From Riemerella anatipestifer (GTDB taxonomy: Bacteria > Bacteroidota > Bacteroidia > Flavobacteriales > Weeksellaceae), in assembly GCF_009670965.2 (NCBI RefSeq), contig NZ_CP073239.1:1116001-1180000 (forward strand): 64,000 nucleotides of DNA, given 5' to 3'. The notes beneath the pieces were generated by a model, which saw only the letters and a list, made by a program, of their open reading frames with translations, was not told where the DNA came from and searched no databases. Shown here one piece after another: positions 36,623 to 46,485 of the stretch; positions within the stretch are counted from its first letter, which is position 1, and each line of letters opens with the position of its first letter. Both the position numbers and the translations under genes were made by a program.

Positions 36623-38203
36623 ATGAAAACGCTTATTCCATTTCAGGAGATAGATACAATCCCTAAGCTAATTAGGGATTTTTTAGATGATAAAATAGAG
36701 GATTTTAAACCGTATTCATTTAATATTACCAACATAGTTGATAAGATAGAGGCTAAATCCCAAACATTTTCTAATGAAAAAAGAGAAGTTTTAGTTAAAG
36801 TCATTCAAGAGCAATATGAAGGTATTGAGCTTTCTTCATCACAAAAGGAGAATTTGGAGGCTTTGCTAAAAGAAAATGCATTTACTATCACTACGGGACA
36901 TCAGCTTAACTTGTTTACAGGACCTGTGTTTTTTATTTATAAAATTTTACAGACGATTAAGACCAGCATTTATCTTAGAGAGCAGTTTTCTGAAAAACAT
37001 TTTGTTCCTATTTTTTGGATGGCTACAGAAGACCACGATTTTGATGAAATCAATCACTTTAGGACAGATGAAAATTACTACGAGATAGAAGGCGTACAAG
37101 GTGGAGCGGTTGGTAGAATTAAGGTGGAATCTAACACATTTTTAGAGCAATTTAAAAAGGAAATGGAGAGTTTCCCTTTTGGAAAAGAACTTGTTAGTTG
37201 GCTAGAGGAAGCTTATGGTTTAGGGCAGAGTTTATCGCAATCTATAAGAATTTTAGCTCAAAAATTATTTTCAGATTATGGACTTTTACTCATAGATGGC
37301 GATAATAAGGCTTTGAAATTGCAAATGACTTCCATCTTTAGAGAAGAACTTTTTTCTCAAAAACTTTATAACGAAACTAAACAAAGGATAGCATATTTAT
37401 CGCAATCATACTCTAAAGTGCAGGTAAATCCTAGAGAAATCAACTTGTTTTACCTTACAGACAAACGTCAAAGGATAGAGCGAGATGGAGATTTATTTAG
37501 AGTGATAGACACCAAAAAGGTATTTACAGAGCTAGAGATGTTGGAGGAATTACAAAATTTCCCTGAAAGATTCAGTCCTAATGCCTTGATGAGACCTGTT
37601 TACCAGGAGACGATATTGCCTAATATCGCTTATATAGGGGGAAATGCAGAAGTAATGTATTGGCTAGAGCTGGTAGATTATTTTAGAAGTATAGGGTTAG
37701 AGTTTCCAGTTTTAATACCACGCCATTCATTCACTTTTATTGATGAAAAAACTTTTGCTAAAATTGATAAGTTAGGGTTTAATGTTAAGGACTTTTTCAA
37801 TGATTATCAACGAGTGTTTGGAGAAAAACTCTTGAAAAAATCTACTTTATTACCTATTATTGATGAGAAAGAAAAATTGCTAAAGCAAGGTTTTGATGAA
37901 TTGAAAGAAGAAGCTCAACAGACAGAAGTTACTTTCTTTAACCTTGTGGAAGCAGAACAGAAGCGTCAGCTAAAATCGTATCAAAAAATGAGAGCCCGCC
38001 TGTTAAAAGCAGAAAAGAAAAAAAATCAGGATTTGTTAGAACGATTGAATTTGCTAGCAGACAGGATAAATCCTAATGCCAAATGGCAGGAAAGACAATA
38101 TAATTTTAGTATATTTTACAGAGGTTTAGGTAGAAAATGGTTGGATATCTGTTTAGAAGAAATGCCTGTGGATAAGTCGGTAATGTTAGTGTTAGCTATT
38201 TAA
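36623..38203 (+). CDS. bshC: Bacillithiol biosynthesis cysteine-adding enzyme BshC
   Basis: This 526-aa enzyme adds cysteine to glucosaminyl-malate in the last step of bacillithiol synthesis. Diagnostic segments are TTGHQLNLFTGPVFFIYKI near residues 93-111 and PIFWMATEDHDFDEINHF near 129-146, followed by the AYIGGNAEVMYWLEL block near 336-350. A coiled-coil region lies near 410-480. Length and motifs are normal. It follows the porin gene by 9 bases. Confidence 0.92.
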   Translation: MKTLIPFQEIDTIPKLIRDFLDDKIEDFKPYSFNITNIVDKIEAKSQTFSNEKREVLVKVIQEQYEGIELSSSQKENLEALLKENAFTITTGHQLNLFTGPVFFIYKILQTIKTSIYLREQFSEKHFVPIFWMATEDHDFDEINHFRTDENYYEIEGVQGGAVGRIKVESNTFLEQFKKEMESFPFGKELVSWLEEAYGLGQSLSQSIRILAQKLFSDYGLLLIDGDNKALKLQMTSIFREELFSQKLYNETKQRIAYLSQSYSKVQVNPREINLFYLTDKRQRIERDGDLFRVIDTKKVFTELEMLEELQNFPERFSPNALMRPVYQETILPNIAYIGGNAEVMYWLELVDYFRSIGLEFPVLIPRHSFTFIDEKTFAKIDKLGFNVKDFFNDYQRVFGEKLLKKSTLLPIIDEKEKLLKQGFDELKEEAQQTEVTFFNLVEAEQKRQLKSYQKMRARLLKAEKKKNQDLLERLNLLADRINPNAKWQERQYNFSIFYRGLGRKWLDICLEEMPVDKSVMLVLAI

Positions 38204-38214
38204 TTGGAAAAATG

Positions 38215-38222
38215 TATTTTTG
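38215..38222 (+). promoter_or_regulatory. -7 box for the LysM protein gene
   Basis: TATTTTTG matches TAnnTTTG and lies 18 bases before the ATG at 38241. No well-placed TTG is seen. Confidence 0.45.
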
Positions 38223-38240
38223 CAATCTAGTTTATAAACA

Positions 38241-40136
38241 ATGAAAAAAATATTAATTGCTCCCATATTTTTAATGAGTTTCTTTTTACAGGCACAAACG
38301 CACACGGTAGCCGAGAAAGAGACGCCGTACTCTATCTCCAGAAAGTACGGTTTATCTATAAAAGAACTTTACGAACTTAATCCTGAAATAAAGGATGGAG
38401 CTATTAAGATAGGGCAAACCCTTAATGTCGGTAAAAAATCAACTAGACCAAAACAGAAAGTCGTAGATTCTTCTAAGGAGGTTCAGTTGGGCAAAATTAT
38501 ACTGAAGCCAAAACAAACTTTATATAGTTTAACCCGCCAGTACCACGTTACAGAAGCAGAGGTAAGAAAGCTCAATCCAAATTTGGAAATGAAAATAGGA
38601 GAGGAAGTGGTATTGCCTTTGGATAAAATTACCAAATACGGAGCGGCTGAATTGGTAACCATTTCTACTACTAAAGAAACTACTACTCCAACCACTACAC
38701 AGGAAAATTCGTCTGCAGAAAAAGCGACAAAGACATTAGCAGAAGGTGAGTATGAGGTGCAAGCGAAGGATAACTATTATCGCATTATGAGGCAGTTTGG
38801 AATTAGTAAGAAAGACCTTTTTGCACTTAATCCAGGCTTAGAAGAAAGTGGGCTGAAAGTAGGGGAAGTCATCAAAGTGAAACATCAGGCTATTGCAAGT
38901 TCTACAGAAAGTGCAAAACCAGATTTTTCGGAAACTAAAAAGGTAACTCTTTCTCAAGAAGATTATATTACCTATACCGTTCAGGAAGGTGATACCGTTT
39001 TTGGCATTCTCAATAAGTATGATTTAGATTTAGACCAACTCCTAGAACTTAATCCTCAAATTTCAGAGGGCTTAAAACAAGGGATGGTTCTTAAAATAAA
39101 GAAATTTAATAAAGCCTATGTTAAGAAAAACACAAATGCACTTAAGGTAGTACTGATGTTACCATTTGGCTTTGATACGGGAGATTCTAAATATAGAGGA
39201 CTTGCGACGGATTTTCTTATGGGAGCGAAATTAGCAGTGGAGATGAATGCTAGAAAGGGGCAAGAGTTGGATTTTAATATCATAGATGCGGGTAACGAAA
39301 AAGCATTTAAGAAGAACTTAATCCAGATAGACCCATCTAATACAGACTTAATTATAGGACCATTATTCAAGTCTAATGTGTTAGAGGTTTTAGATTATGT
39401 TAAAGATACTCAAATTCCTGTAGTAGCTCCATTTGCTAATAGTGAGGATATGTATGATTTTGGTAATTTAATCATTGCTGAAACAGACAAAGTTATCTAT
39501 GCTGATAGGATTGTAAAAGAGGTAAAAGAGGTTTTTTCTAACCAAAAGATTTATATTGTATCAGGGGCAGATACAACAAACGCTGATTATATAAAAACAA
39601 AGTTGGAGAAATCTTTAAAGAAAGCGGATATAGTTATAGTAGATAATGCATCTAAAATAGAATTGGAACAGAATATGATGACAGGGCAAAGCTCTCCAGT
39701 AATAGCTATTTTAGCAAGTGATGACGATGCTGTTGGTAATGCGTTTGCTTCTAGGCTGATTAATTTATCTAAAGAAACTAAAGGCATCAAAGCGTTTAGT
39801 ATGTTCTACACGCCGGCTTTTGATAAAAAAGTAGATGAGTTAAGTCAAGCTAGTTTGGTGTATATTATGGATAGAAAAATAGATTCAGAAGGAGATTTTG
39901 AAAAAGAAGTTTTAGCCGCTTATAAATCCAAATATTGTAAAACACCTTCTAAATATGCTATAGTGGGGTTTGATATTGTTAATGATATGCTCTCAAGAGA
40001 AAATAAAAAAGGAGAAATCTTTAAACAAATGGGACAAACCCAGACTCAGCTAGCTACAAAATTTGAATTCCAAAGAATAAAACCTAACGGAGCTTATGTA
40101 AATGTAGGTTATCGTGTAGTAAGACTTTTACCATAA
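38241..40136 (+). CDS. Exported LysM protein with periplasmic-binding fold
   Basis: This 631-aa protein has a signal peptide (ends ...FFLQAQ), then four LysM-type repeats (about 22-65, 88-128, 172-214 and 246-290) that bind peptidoglycan. A C-terminal region of about 320 residues resembles a type I periplasmic-binding protein (VVLMLPFGFDTGDSK, then DLIIGPLFKSNVLEVLDYV and VVAPFANSED). It probably tethers a ligand-sensing or structural domain to the cell wall. The combination is common in Flavobacteriia but its role is not established. Confidence 0.8.
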   Translation: MKKILIAPIFLMSFFLQAQTHTVAEKETPYSISRKYGLSIKELYELNPEIKDGAIKIGQTLNVGKKSTRPKQKVVDSSKEVQLGKIILKPKQTLYSLTRQYHVTEAEVRKLNPNLEMKIGEEVVLPLDKITKYGAAELVTISTTKETTTPTTTQENSSAEKATKTLAEGEYEVQAKDNYYRIMRQFGISKKDLFALNPGLEESGLKVGEVIKVKHQAIASSTESAKPDFSETKKVTLSQEDYITYTVQEGDTVFGILNKYDLDLDQLLELNPQISEGLKQGMVLKIKKFNKAYVKKNTNALKVVLMLPFGFDTGDSKYRGLATDFLMGAKLAVEMNARKGQELDFNIIDAGNEKAFKKNLIQIDPSNTDLIIGPLFKSNVLEVLDYVKDTQIPVVAPFANSEDMYDFGNLIIAETDKVIYADRIVKEVKEVFSNQKIYIVSGADTTNADYIKTKLEKSLKKADIVIVDNASKIELEQNMMTGQSSPVIAILASDDDAVGNAFASRLINLSKETKGIKAFSMFYTPAFDKKVDELSQASLVYIMDRKIDSEGDFEKEVLAAYKSKYCKTPSKYAIVGFDIVNDMLSRENKKGEIFKQMGQTQTQLATKFEFQRIKPNGAYVNVGYRVVRLLP

Positions 40137-40178
40137 ATTTAATAAAAAACTAAAGAGATAATCTTTGAAAAAATAAGT

Positions 40179-41054
40179 ATGAAAGCATTAGTGTTCCCAG
40201 GACAGGGGTCTCAGTTTGTAGGAATGGGACAAGAACTGTACGACAGTAGAAAAGATATTAAAGACTTAATGGAGTTTTCTAACGAAATATTAGGTTTTAA
40301 TATCCTAAAAATTATGTTCAATGGTTCGGAAGAAGATTTAAAACAAACCAGAGTAACGCAACCTGCGATATTTATACATTCAGTAGCAGCAGTTAAGGCT
40401 ATAGATGCTACGGGGGTTCAGATGGTGGCGGGACATTCTTTAGGAGAATTTTCGGCATTGGTGGCGAGTGGTGTTTTATCCTTTGAAGACGGGTTAAAAT
40501 TAGTAGCACAAAGAGCGGATGCAATGCAAAAAGCATGTGACGCTAATCCTTCTTCTATGGCGGCTATTTTAGGTTTAGAAGATGAAAGAGTGGAGGAGAT
40601 TTGTAATCAAATAGATGGCGTGGTAGTACCTGCAAATTATAACTGTCCTGGGCAATTAGTAATCTCTGGAGAGACCAAAGCGGTGGAGGAAGCCTGTGCT
40701 AAACTCAAAGAAGCAGGAGCGAAGAGAGCATTGCTATTGCCTGTTAATGGGGCGTTTCACTCACCACTAATGAAGCCTGCACAAGACCAACTTGCAACAG
40801 CGATAGAAAATACAAAATTCAGAAAGGCAAGTTTTCCTATTTATCAGAATATTACGACTACAGCAGTGGCTAATGAGGAGGAAATCAAACAAAACCTCAT
40901 CGCACAGCTTACGGGATCTGTAAAGTGGACACAGTCTATCCAAAATATGATTAAAGATGGTGCAACTTCTTTTGTAGAAGTAGGTCCAGGTAAAACATTA
41001 CAAGGGTTAATCAAAAAAATAAATTCAGAAGTAGCGGTATCTTCTGCGATGTAA
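40179..41054 (+). CDS. fabD: Malonyl-CoA:ACP transacylase FabD
   Basis: This 291-aa enzyme loads malonyl groups onto acyl carrier protein for fatty acid synthesis. Motifs are GQGSQ at 8-12, the active-site GHSLG at 85-89 with Ser87, and catalytic His194 in GAFHSPLM. Length is normal. It stands apart from other fab genes, 42 bases after the LysM gene, and converges on the thioredoxin gene with a shared terminator. Confidence 0.93.
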   Translation: MKALVFPGQGSQFVGMGQELYDSRKDIKDLMEFSNEILGFNILKIMFNGSEEDLKQTRVTQPAIFIHSVAAVKAIDATGVQMVAGHSLGEFSALVASGVLSFEDGLKLVAQRADAMQKACDANPSSMAAILGLEDERVEEICNQIDGVVVPANYNCPGQLVISGETKAVEEACAKLKEAGAKRALLLPVNGAFHSPLMKPAQDQLATAIENTKFRKASFPIYQNITTTAVANEEEIKQNLIAQLTGSVKWTQSIQNMIKDGATSFVEVGPGKTLQGLIKKINSEVAVSSAM

Positions 41055-41080
41055 AAAGGATTAGTAAACGAATTTTCATT

Positions 41081-41120
41081 AAAAAACTTGCACTCTTTTA
41101 TTTAAGGGTGTAAGTTTTTT
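41081..41120. terminator. Bidirectional terminator between fabD and the thioredoxin gene
   Basis: A 15-bp stem (41081-41095 with 41106-41120, two G-T pairs) has A- and T-rich ends, suiting both strands of the convergent genes. Confidence 0.75.
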
Positions 41121-41138
41121 TATGAGAACTAACATGAT

Positions 41139-41438
41139 CTAAACGAACTCTTTAAGAAGTTGGGTTAGTGTGTTTACATCGTGTACGCCACTACCTTTCC
41201 ATAGAAGTTCACTGTTTTTAAAAATCATAAGAGTGGGTACACTTCTTACGCTGTATTCGTTAGCGATAGACGGGTAATTATCAATATCTATTTTTACAAT
41301 TCTAGCTGTATTTCCCACATTTTCTTTCACGGTGTTGAGTACCGAAGACTGTACCTTGCAAGGCTGGCACCAAGTGGCAAAAAAGTCTATAAGCACAGGT
41401 TTAGGAGATGCTATGAGTTCTTTAAATTTTTGAGACAT
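41139..41438 (-). CDS. Thioredoxin-like protein
   Basis: This 99-aa protein has the WCQPC active site (Cys24, Cys27) and a cis-Pro loop (VRSVPTLMIF near 69-78), so it should be a cytoplasmic disulfide reductase. It lacks a signal peptide. It is the second gene of a pair with the rhodanese-domain gene 5 bases upstream. Confidence 0.88.
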   Translation of the reverse strand: MSQKFKELIASPKPVLIDFFATWCQPCKVQSSVLNTVKENVGNTARIVKIDIDNYPSIANEYSVRSVPTLMIFKNSELLWKGSGVHDVNTLTQLLKEFV

Positions 41439-41443
41439 AACTT

Positions 41444-41761
41444 TTATTTTAAGATTTTCTTTTGAAGTGAGTCCCAGCCTCCACCATTATAAGCAGTAAA
41501 GCCATTATTAGACAAGATGGATTTTGCCGAAGCACTACGCATACCACTGGCACAACAGGTAATTACAGGTCTGCTTTTATCTAAGCGGTTGAGATTTTGT
41601 TTTAGCTCTTGCAATGGGATATTGACGGAATTGAAAATATGCCCTGAATTATACTCGGCTTTAGTTCTCACATCTACTATTTGAGCTCCCTTTGCGGCTA
41701 AATCTTGAAAATCTGTGGTGTTTCCTCCAAAAAGTTTTTTTATAAAGTTTAACATAAACAA
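41444..41761 (-). CDS. Rhodanese-domain protein
   Basis: This 105-aa (or 103-aa from the second Met) single rhodanese domain has IVDVRTKAEYNSGHIFNSVN (residues 28-47) and the active-site loop CCASGMRS near 69-76, the second Cys being catalytic. It may transfer sulfur to the thioredoxin-like protein or other acceptors. A minus-strand TAGCTTTG box (41788-41781) lies 20 bases upstream. Confidence 0.85.
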   Translation of the reverse strand: MFMLNFIKKLFGGNTTDFQDLAAKGAQIVDVRTKAEYNSGHIFNSVNIPLQELKQNLNRLDKSRPVITCCASGMRSASAKSILSNNGFTAYNGGGWDSLQKKILK

Positions 41762-41780
41762 TATCTATTAAGATTTAGTA

Positions 41781-41788
41781 CAAAGCTA
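41781..41788 (-). promoter_or_regulatory. -7 box of the rhodanese-thioredoxin operon
   Basis: On the minus strand this reads TAGCTTTG, a match to TAnnTTTG, 20 bases before the ATG. Confidence 0.45.
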
Positions 41789-41849
41789 AAATATTATTTT
41801 CAGCTTTTAAAATAAAACTATGATTATTAGCAGTTTTTGTTGAAAAAAC

Positions 41850-41880
41850 TTGTACACTTTGCTAAAAGGTTATAAGTTTG
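41850..41880 (+). promoter_or_regulatory. Promoter upstream of the surface-protein genes
   Basis: TTG (41850-41852) and TAAGTTTG (41873-41880) are 20 bases apart. The next solid gene begins at 42306, so the leader would be about 420 bases. Confidence 0.45.
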
Positions 41881-42305
41881 CACTAGTTTTTGTAGCGTAG
41901 CTGTAATACGGCTAATAATTATACATAAAACACGGATAGTTAAAATAATTGTGTAAACACACACACAAACACACACAAACCACAATTATTATGCTTTCTT
42001 ATACGAATGTTTCGTTATGTGAGCCTTACCCTGTATTCTTTTCAAGAGTTTATGGGGTTTTTGTGCGTGCTTATATTTTATGTTTATTACACTTTAATTT
42101 TCATATTTCTATACTAGGAGCACCGTTATTTCATAAGCTTAATTTGTTGTTGTTTTTGTTTGGTGTTCCTAGTTTTTGGAATATTAGAAGAGAATTCTCG
42201 AAAATCTCAATGTTTCTTTCTATTCATTGTCTTAGAGAAAAATTTTCTAAGAAATTGTTTATATCGGTAAAAAATAAATATTAATTCAAACAAAAAATAA
42301 AGTTT
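41881..42305. other. Long leader or gene-free region with CA repeats
   Basis: The segment has an ACAC/CAAAC low-complexity stretch (41955-41982) flanked by an inverted repeat ATAATTGTG/CACAATTAT (41945-41953, 41981-41989). A 98-codon frame from ATG 41991 to 42284 is Phe/Leu-rich with no recognisable feature, and I do not call it a gene. The region may be an untranslated leader for the following secreted protein. Confidence 0.35.
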
Positions 42306-42947
42306 ATGAAAACAAGAACGACTAAATTAAGCATGTTAGCTTTTATTGGCTTAGGATTATCAGCTTATGGACAAGTGGGTATTAATAATCCAGATCCTAA
42401 AGCTACTCTACACATTGATGCTAAAACTACTACAGGAAGTACCAATGAGGGGATTCTTATCCCTAGGGTAACTACAGCAAAGGCACAAGCTATGACAGGA
42501 GCAGAAGAGGCTACTTTAGTGTATATTTCTGATGGAGTGGTTGGTACAGGAGTAGCATCGGAGGTAAGCGGTAAAGGATTTTATTTTTTTGATAAAAGTA
42601 CACAGAAGTGGAATAAATTAGGTGTCTCCTCTAGTGCAACCTCTACCGTTGGGGCTACAATATATAAAACTAGGGAAGTTCAGGGAGGTGGAACTATAAC
42701 ATTGGCAGCAGATGATTATTTTCTGATAAAAAAAGATTCGGGAGAAGTTACTTGGACTTTTGATACTGCGGGTGTTGTTAATGGTAGAAAGATTTGTATA
42801 TTTAATGATGCTCCAGGAACATCGGGCTCTACATTAAAAATATCTCCGCAACCTAGAGGATTGTACGGAGGAGCTATTTTTCAGAATAGTGGTTTGTGTT
42901 ATATATATTATGGTGGTAAATGGTATGGTTCAGAGGGAGGTAATTAA
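42306..42947 (+). CDS. Small exported protein
   Basis: This 213-aa protein has a signal peptide (ends ...LSAYGQ) and then GINNPDPKATLHIDAKTTTG, the motif typical of Bacteroidota exported proteins that reads GIxxxxPxATLDI. The rest is Gly/Ser/Thr-rich and likely beta-structured, ending in a KWYGSEGG tail. No function is known; it is followed 16 bases later by the collagen-like gene and is probably co-transcribed. Confidence 0.7.
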   Translation: MKTRTTKLSMLAFIGLGLSAYGQVGINNPDPKATLHIDAKTTTGSTNEGILIPRVTTAKAQAMTGAEEATLVYISDGVVGTGVASEVSGKGFYFFDKSTQKWNKLGVSSSATSTVGATIYKTREVQGGGTITLAADDYFLIKKDSGEVTWTFDTAGVVNGRKICIFNDAPGTSGSTLKISPQPRGLYGGAIFQNSGLCYIYYGGKWYGSEGGN

Positions 42948-42963
42948 TAAAAAAAATTCTATT

Positions 42964-45900
42964 ATGAAAAAACATATATTATTAGCTGCGGTTGCTCTTG
43001 GAAGTATTGCATTTGGTCAAGTTAGAACTAATTCTATTGTTAATCAAGAAGTATTGTCTAATAGTACTGCATTTATGGATGCTTCGTCCTCTCCAGATTG
43101 GAACAGTTCAATCAATCTCGGTAAGGGATTAATATTCCCTAGAGTAGATTTAGTTCAGCTTACAGCTTTATCTAGTGTAGGCTCTGGTGGACCTGCTAAC
43201 TATCCTACTCGTATGGATGGTATGTTAGTTTATAATGTAGGAACTGGTAAGTCTGGTTTGGGAGGGGTAGACGTAGTTCCAGGCTTTTATTATTATGAAA
43301 ATAAAAGTACTACGCTAAATGGTGGTACTTGGAAGCCACTAGGTGGTGCCACCACTCTAGCAGGAGCAGATGGTAAAAGTGTGCTTAATGGTACTGCAGA
43401 GCCATTATCTACTGTGGGTACTGTAGGAGATTTTTATATCAATACGGCTACCAATCAAATCTATGGTCCTAAAACCGCTAATGGTTGGGGTGCAGGGACA
43501 TCTCTTGTAGGACCGACTGGACCTAAAGGGGACCGCGGTTTAACGGGGCCCGCTGGACCACAAGGACTGCAAGGGTTGGCAGGACCAATTGGACCTTCAG
43601 GTGCGAAAGGTGATAAAGGAGATACAGGAGCAGTAGGACCGCAGGGACCACAAGGTATTGCAGGGGCTAAAGGGGATAAGGGAGACGTAGGACCACAAGG
43701 ACCTAAAGGTGATAAAGGAGATACAGGAGCAGCAGGCCCGCAGGGACCACAAGGTCCTAAAGGAGACAAAGGAGATACAGGAGCAGTAGGAGCCACTGGC
43801 CCTAGAGGTTTAACAGGTCCAGCGGGAGCTACTGGAGCACAAGGTTTTTCTATGTTATCTGGAACAGGTGCACCAGCTTCAAATTTAGGAGTTAATGGAG
43901 ATAGTTATATAGATGCTACCACAGGAACTGTTTATAAAAAGAGCTCTGGTAGTTGGACGAGTACAGGACAAACGTTGAAAGGCCCACAGGGTGTTTCAGG
44001 ACCTAGAGGAGCAGTAGGCCCACAGGGACCACAAGGTATTGCAGGAGCTAAAGGGGATAAGGGAGATGTAGGGCCACAAGGTCCTAAAGGAGACAAAGGA
44101 GATACAGGAGCAGTAGGAGCCACTGGCCCTAGAGGTTTAACAGGTCCAGCGGGAGCTACTGGAGTACAAGGCTTTTCTATGTTATCTGGAACAGGCGCAC
44201 CAGCTTCAAATTTAGGAGTTAATGGAGATAGTTATATAGATGCTACCACAGGAACTGTTTATAAAAAGAGTTCTGGTAGTTGGACGAGTACAGGACAAAC
44301 ATTGAAAGGACCACAGGGTGTTGCAGGACCTAGAGGAGCAGCAGGCCCGCAGGGACCACAAGGTCCTAAAGGAGACAAAGGAGATACAGGAGCAGTAGGA
44401 GCCACTGGCCCTAGAGGTTTAACAGGTCCAGCGGGAGCTACTGGAGCACAAGGTTTTTCTATGTTATCTGGAACAGGCGCACCAGCTTCAAATTTAGGAG
44501 TTAATGGAGATAGTTATATAGATGCTACCACAGGAACTGTTTATAAAAAGAGCTCTGGTAGTTGGACGAGTACAGGTCAAACCTTAAAAGGAGCGACCGG
44601 AGCTCAAGGGATTCAAGGACCTGCAGGACCACAAGGTCTTAAAGGAGACAAAGGAGATACTGGTGCAGTAGGAGCAACAGGACCAAGAGGTTTGACAGGT
44701 CCTCAGGGAGTAGCAGGACCAGTAGGCCCACAAGGACCTAAGGGAGACAAAGGAGATACAGGAGCTGTAGGGGCAACGGGCCCAAGAGGTTTGACAGGTC
44801 CTCAGGGACCAGCAGGAGTTATCACTGCTACCAATGGACTTATCTATACTGCCAATACACAAACGATGTCATTACCGACAGCAACTACGGGGCAAGTATT
44901 AAAATGGAATGGTTCTGCATGGGCACCTGCAGCAGATAATAATACAAATACAACATACACAGGTTCTACCTCTATTACTTTAAGTGGGACATCGTTCCAA
45001 AGAGCAGCTTTAACAGGAGACGTTACGGCAGCAGTTAACAGCAATGCTACTACGATAGCCAACAACGCGGTGACTTCTGCAAAGATTGCCGATGGTACAA
45101 TTGTAGCGGCAGATATTGCCAATGCTACGATTACCGCCGATAAACTGAACCAAATGAATGCAGCGAACGGTCAGGTATTGAAATGGAACGGAACGGCATG
45201 GGCCCCAGCGGCGGATAATAATACAAATACGACGTATTCTGCAGGAACGGGTTTAACGCTTAGTGGAACCACATTTAGTCATTCGGCGCATACGGGAGAC
45301 GTAACGGGTGCAACGGTATTGACGATAGCCAATAATGCGGTTACGAATGCTAAAATTGCAGACAATGCAGTTAATTCGGCCAAGATTGCCGATGGTACAA
45401 TTGTAGCGGCGGATATTGCCAATGCTACAATTACAGCCGATAAGCTGAACCAAATGAATGCAGCGAATGGTCAGGTATTAAAATGGAACGGAACGGCATG
45501 GGCACCAGCGGCAGATAATAATACGAATACGACTTACTCAGGCTCTACTTCTATCACTTTAAGCGGGACTTCGTTCCAAAGGGCGGCATTAACGGGAGAT
45601 GTTACGGCAGCGGCGAATAATAATGCCACTACTGTAGCCCGTATCCAAGGACGTAATGTAGCTAACACAGCACCGGCTAATGGTCAGGTATTAAAATGGA
45701 ATGGAACGGCATGGGCACCAGCGGCAGATAATAATACAAATACCACCTACTCGGGCTCTACCTCTATTACATTAAGTGGAACCTCATTCCAAAGAGCGGC
45801 TTTAACGGGAGATGTTACAGCAGCGGCGAATAATAACGTGACTACGGTCGCTCGTATCCAAGGTCGTAATGTAGCTAATACAGCACCAGCTAACGGTCAG

Positions 45901-46437
45901 GTATTAAAATGGAATGGAACGGCATGGGCACCAGCGGCAGATAATAATACAAATACCACCTACTCGGGCTCTACCTCTATTACATTAAGTGGAACCTCAT
46001 TCCAAAGAGCGGCTTTAACGGGAGATGTTACAGCAGCGGCGAATAATAACGTGACTACGGTCGCTCGTATCCAAGGTCGTAATGTAGCTAACACAGCACC
46101 AGCTAATGGTCAGACTTTAACATGGAATGGAACGGCTTGGACACCTTCTGGAGGTTTACGTACAGTTACTACCAGTGTAACACTTGCGACAACGGATAAT
46201 GGCGGTTATGTTTATGTTAATAGTGCTTCTGCAGTTACGGTAACTGTACCGAGTACTTTGCCTGCAGGATTTAGTTGTGTTATTGTGCAGAAAGGTGCCG
46301 GTCAGGTGATGGTAGCAGGTTCTGGAGTTACTTTAGAAACGGCTAGAGGAACCAAAACCAGAGCTAGATTCTCCTCAATAGGTGTAATTAAAGATACTGC
46401 TAATACAGCGACGATTACGGGAGATGCGGTTAACTAA
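42964..46437 (+). CDS. Collagen-like repeat surface protein
   Basis: This 1157-aa protein has a signal peptide ([19 protein letters not shown]), a head of about 160 residues, then Gly-X-Y collagen-like blocks rich in [11 protein letters not shown]. Three copies of a 46-residue module ([20 protein letters not shown]... ...TLK) interrupt the collagen at about 43844, 44168 and 44453. From about 44800 a second repeat region uses [19 protein letters not shown] units, including 213-base tandem repeats from 45478. The C-terminal 100 residues are a distinct beta domain. It is probably a surface fibre or adhesin. A longer start at 42889 lacks a signal peptide and is rejected. Confidence 0.8.
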   Translation: MKKHILLAAVALGSIAFGQVRTNSIVNQEVLSNSTAFMDASSSPDWNSSINLGKGLIFPRVDLVQLTALSSVGSGGPANYPTRMDGMLVYNVGTGKSGLGGVDVVPGFYYYENKSTTLNGGTWKPLGGATTLAGADGKSVLNGTAEPLSTVGTVGDFYINTATNQIYGPKTANGWGAGTSLVGPTGPKGDRGLTGPAGPQGLQGLAGPIGPSGAKGDKGDTGAVGPQGPQGIAGAKGDKGDVGPQGPKGDKGDTGAAGPQGPQGPKGDKGDTGAVGATGPRGLTGPAGATGAQGFSMLSGTGAPASNLGVNGDSYIDATTGTVYKKSSGSWTSTGQTLKGPQGVSGPRGAVGPQGPQGIAGAKGDKGDVGPQGPKGDKGDTGAVGATGPRGLTGPAGATGVQGFSMLSGTGAPASNLGVNGDSYIDATTGTVYKKSSGSWTSTGQTLKGPQGVAGPRGAAGPQGPQGPKGDKGDTGAVGATGPRGLTGPAGATGAQGFSMLSGTGAPASNLGVNGDSYIDATTGTVYKKSSGSWTSTGQTLKGATGAQGIQGPAGPQGLKGDKGDTGAVGATGPRGLTGPQGVAGPVGPQGPKGDKGDTGAVGATGPRGLTGPQGPAGVITATNGLIYTANTQTMSLPTATTGQVLKWNGSAWAPAADNNTNTTYTGSTSITLSGTSFQRAALTGDVTAAVNSNATTIANNAVTSAKIADGTIVAADIANATITADKLNQMNAANGQVLKWNGTAWAPAADNNTNTTYSAGTGLTLSGTTFSHSAHTGDVTGATVLTIANNAVTNAKIADNAVNSAKIADGTIVAADIANATITADKLNQMNAANGQVLKWNGTAWAPAADNNTNTTYSGSTSITLSGTSFQRAALTGDVTAAANNNATTVARIQGRNVANTAPANGQVLKWNGTAWAPAADNNTNTTYSGSTSITLSGTSFQRAALTGDVTAAANNNVTTVARIQGRNVANTAPANGQVLKWNGTAWAPAADNNTNTTYSGSTSITLSGTSFQRAALTGDVTAAANNNVTTVARIQGRNVANTAPANGQTLTWNGTAWTPSGGLRTVTTSVTLATTDNGGYVYVNSASAVTVTVPSTLPAGFSCVIVQKGAGQVMVAGSGVTLETARGTKTRARFSSIGVIKDTANTATITGDAVN
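45478..46116 (+). repeat. Three tandem 213-base repeats
   Basis: Units 45478-45690, 45691-45903 and 45904-46116 each encode 71 residues; the last two differ at only about five bases. Similar but more diverged units lie upstream. They code for the [16 protein letters not shown]... block of the collagen-like protein. Confidence 0.85.
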
Positions 46438-46448
46438 GTGAGAATGAT

Positions 46449-46472
46449 AAAAGGGCTTTAAAGCCCTTTTTT
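46449..46472 (+). terminator. Terminator after the collagen-like gene
   Basis: A perfect 22-base palindrome (46449-46470) ends in a run of six T (46467-46472). It separates the collagen-like gene from the first FISUMP-like gene 14 bases later. Confidence 0.7.
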
Positions 46473-46485
46473 AAAAAATATCTTT

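Noticed and set aside
41949-42284. A 111-codon frame starting at TTG before the secreted-protein gene
   Set aside because: Its start lies in a CA low-complexity tract, composition is odd and no motif is present; kept only as a leader region.
43461-43796. Minus-strand frames rich in Pro over the collagen-like gene
   Set aside because: They are the complement of Gly-X-Y codons and have no start context or function.
43500-46130. Regular repeats that could suggest a CRISPR array
   Set aside because: The repeats are in frame, encode Gly-X-Y or 71-residue units and have no unique spacers of constant size. No CRISPR array or cas gene was seen in the window.
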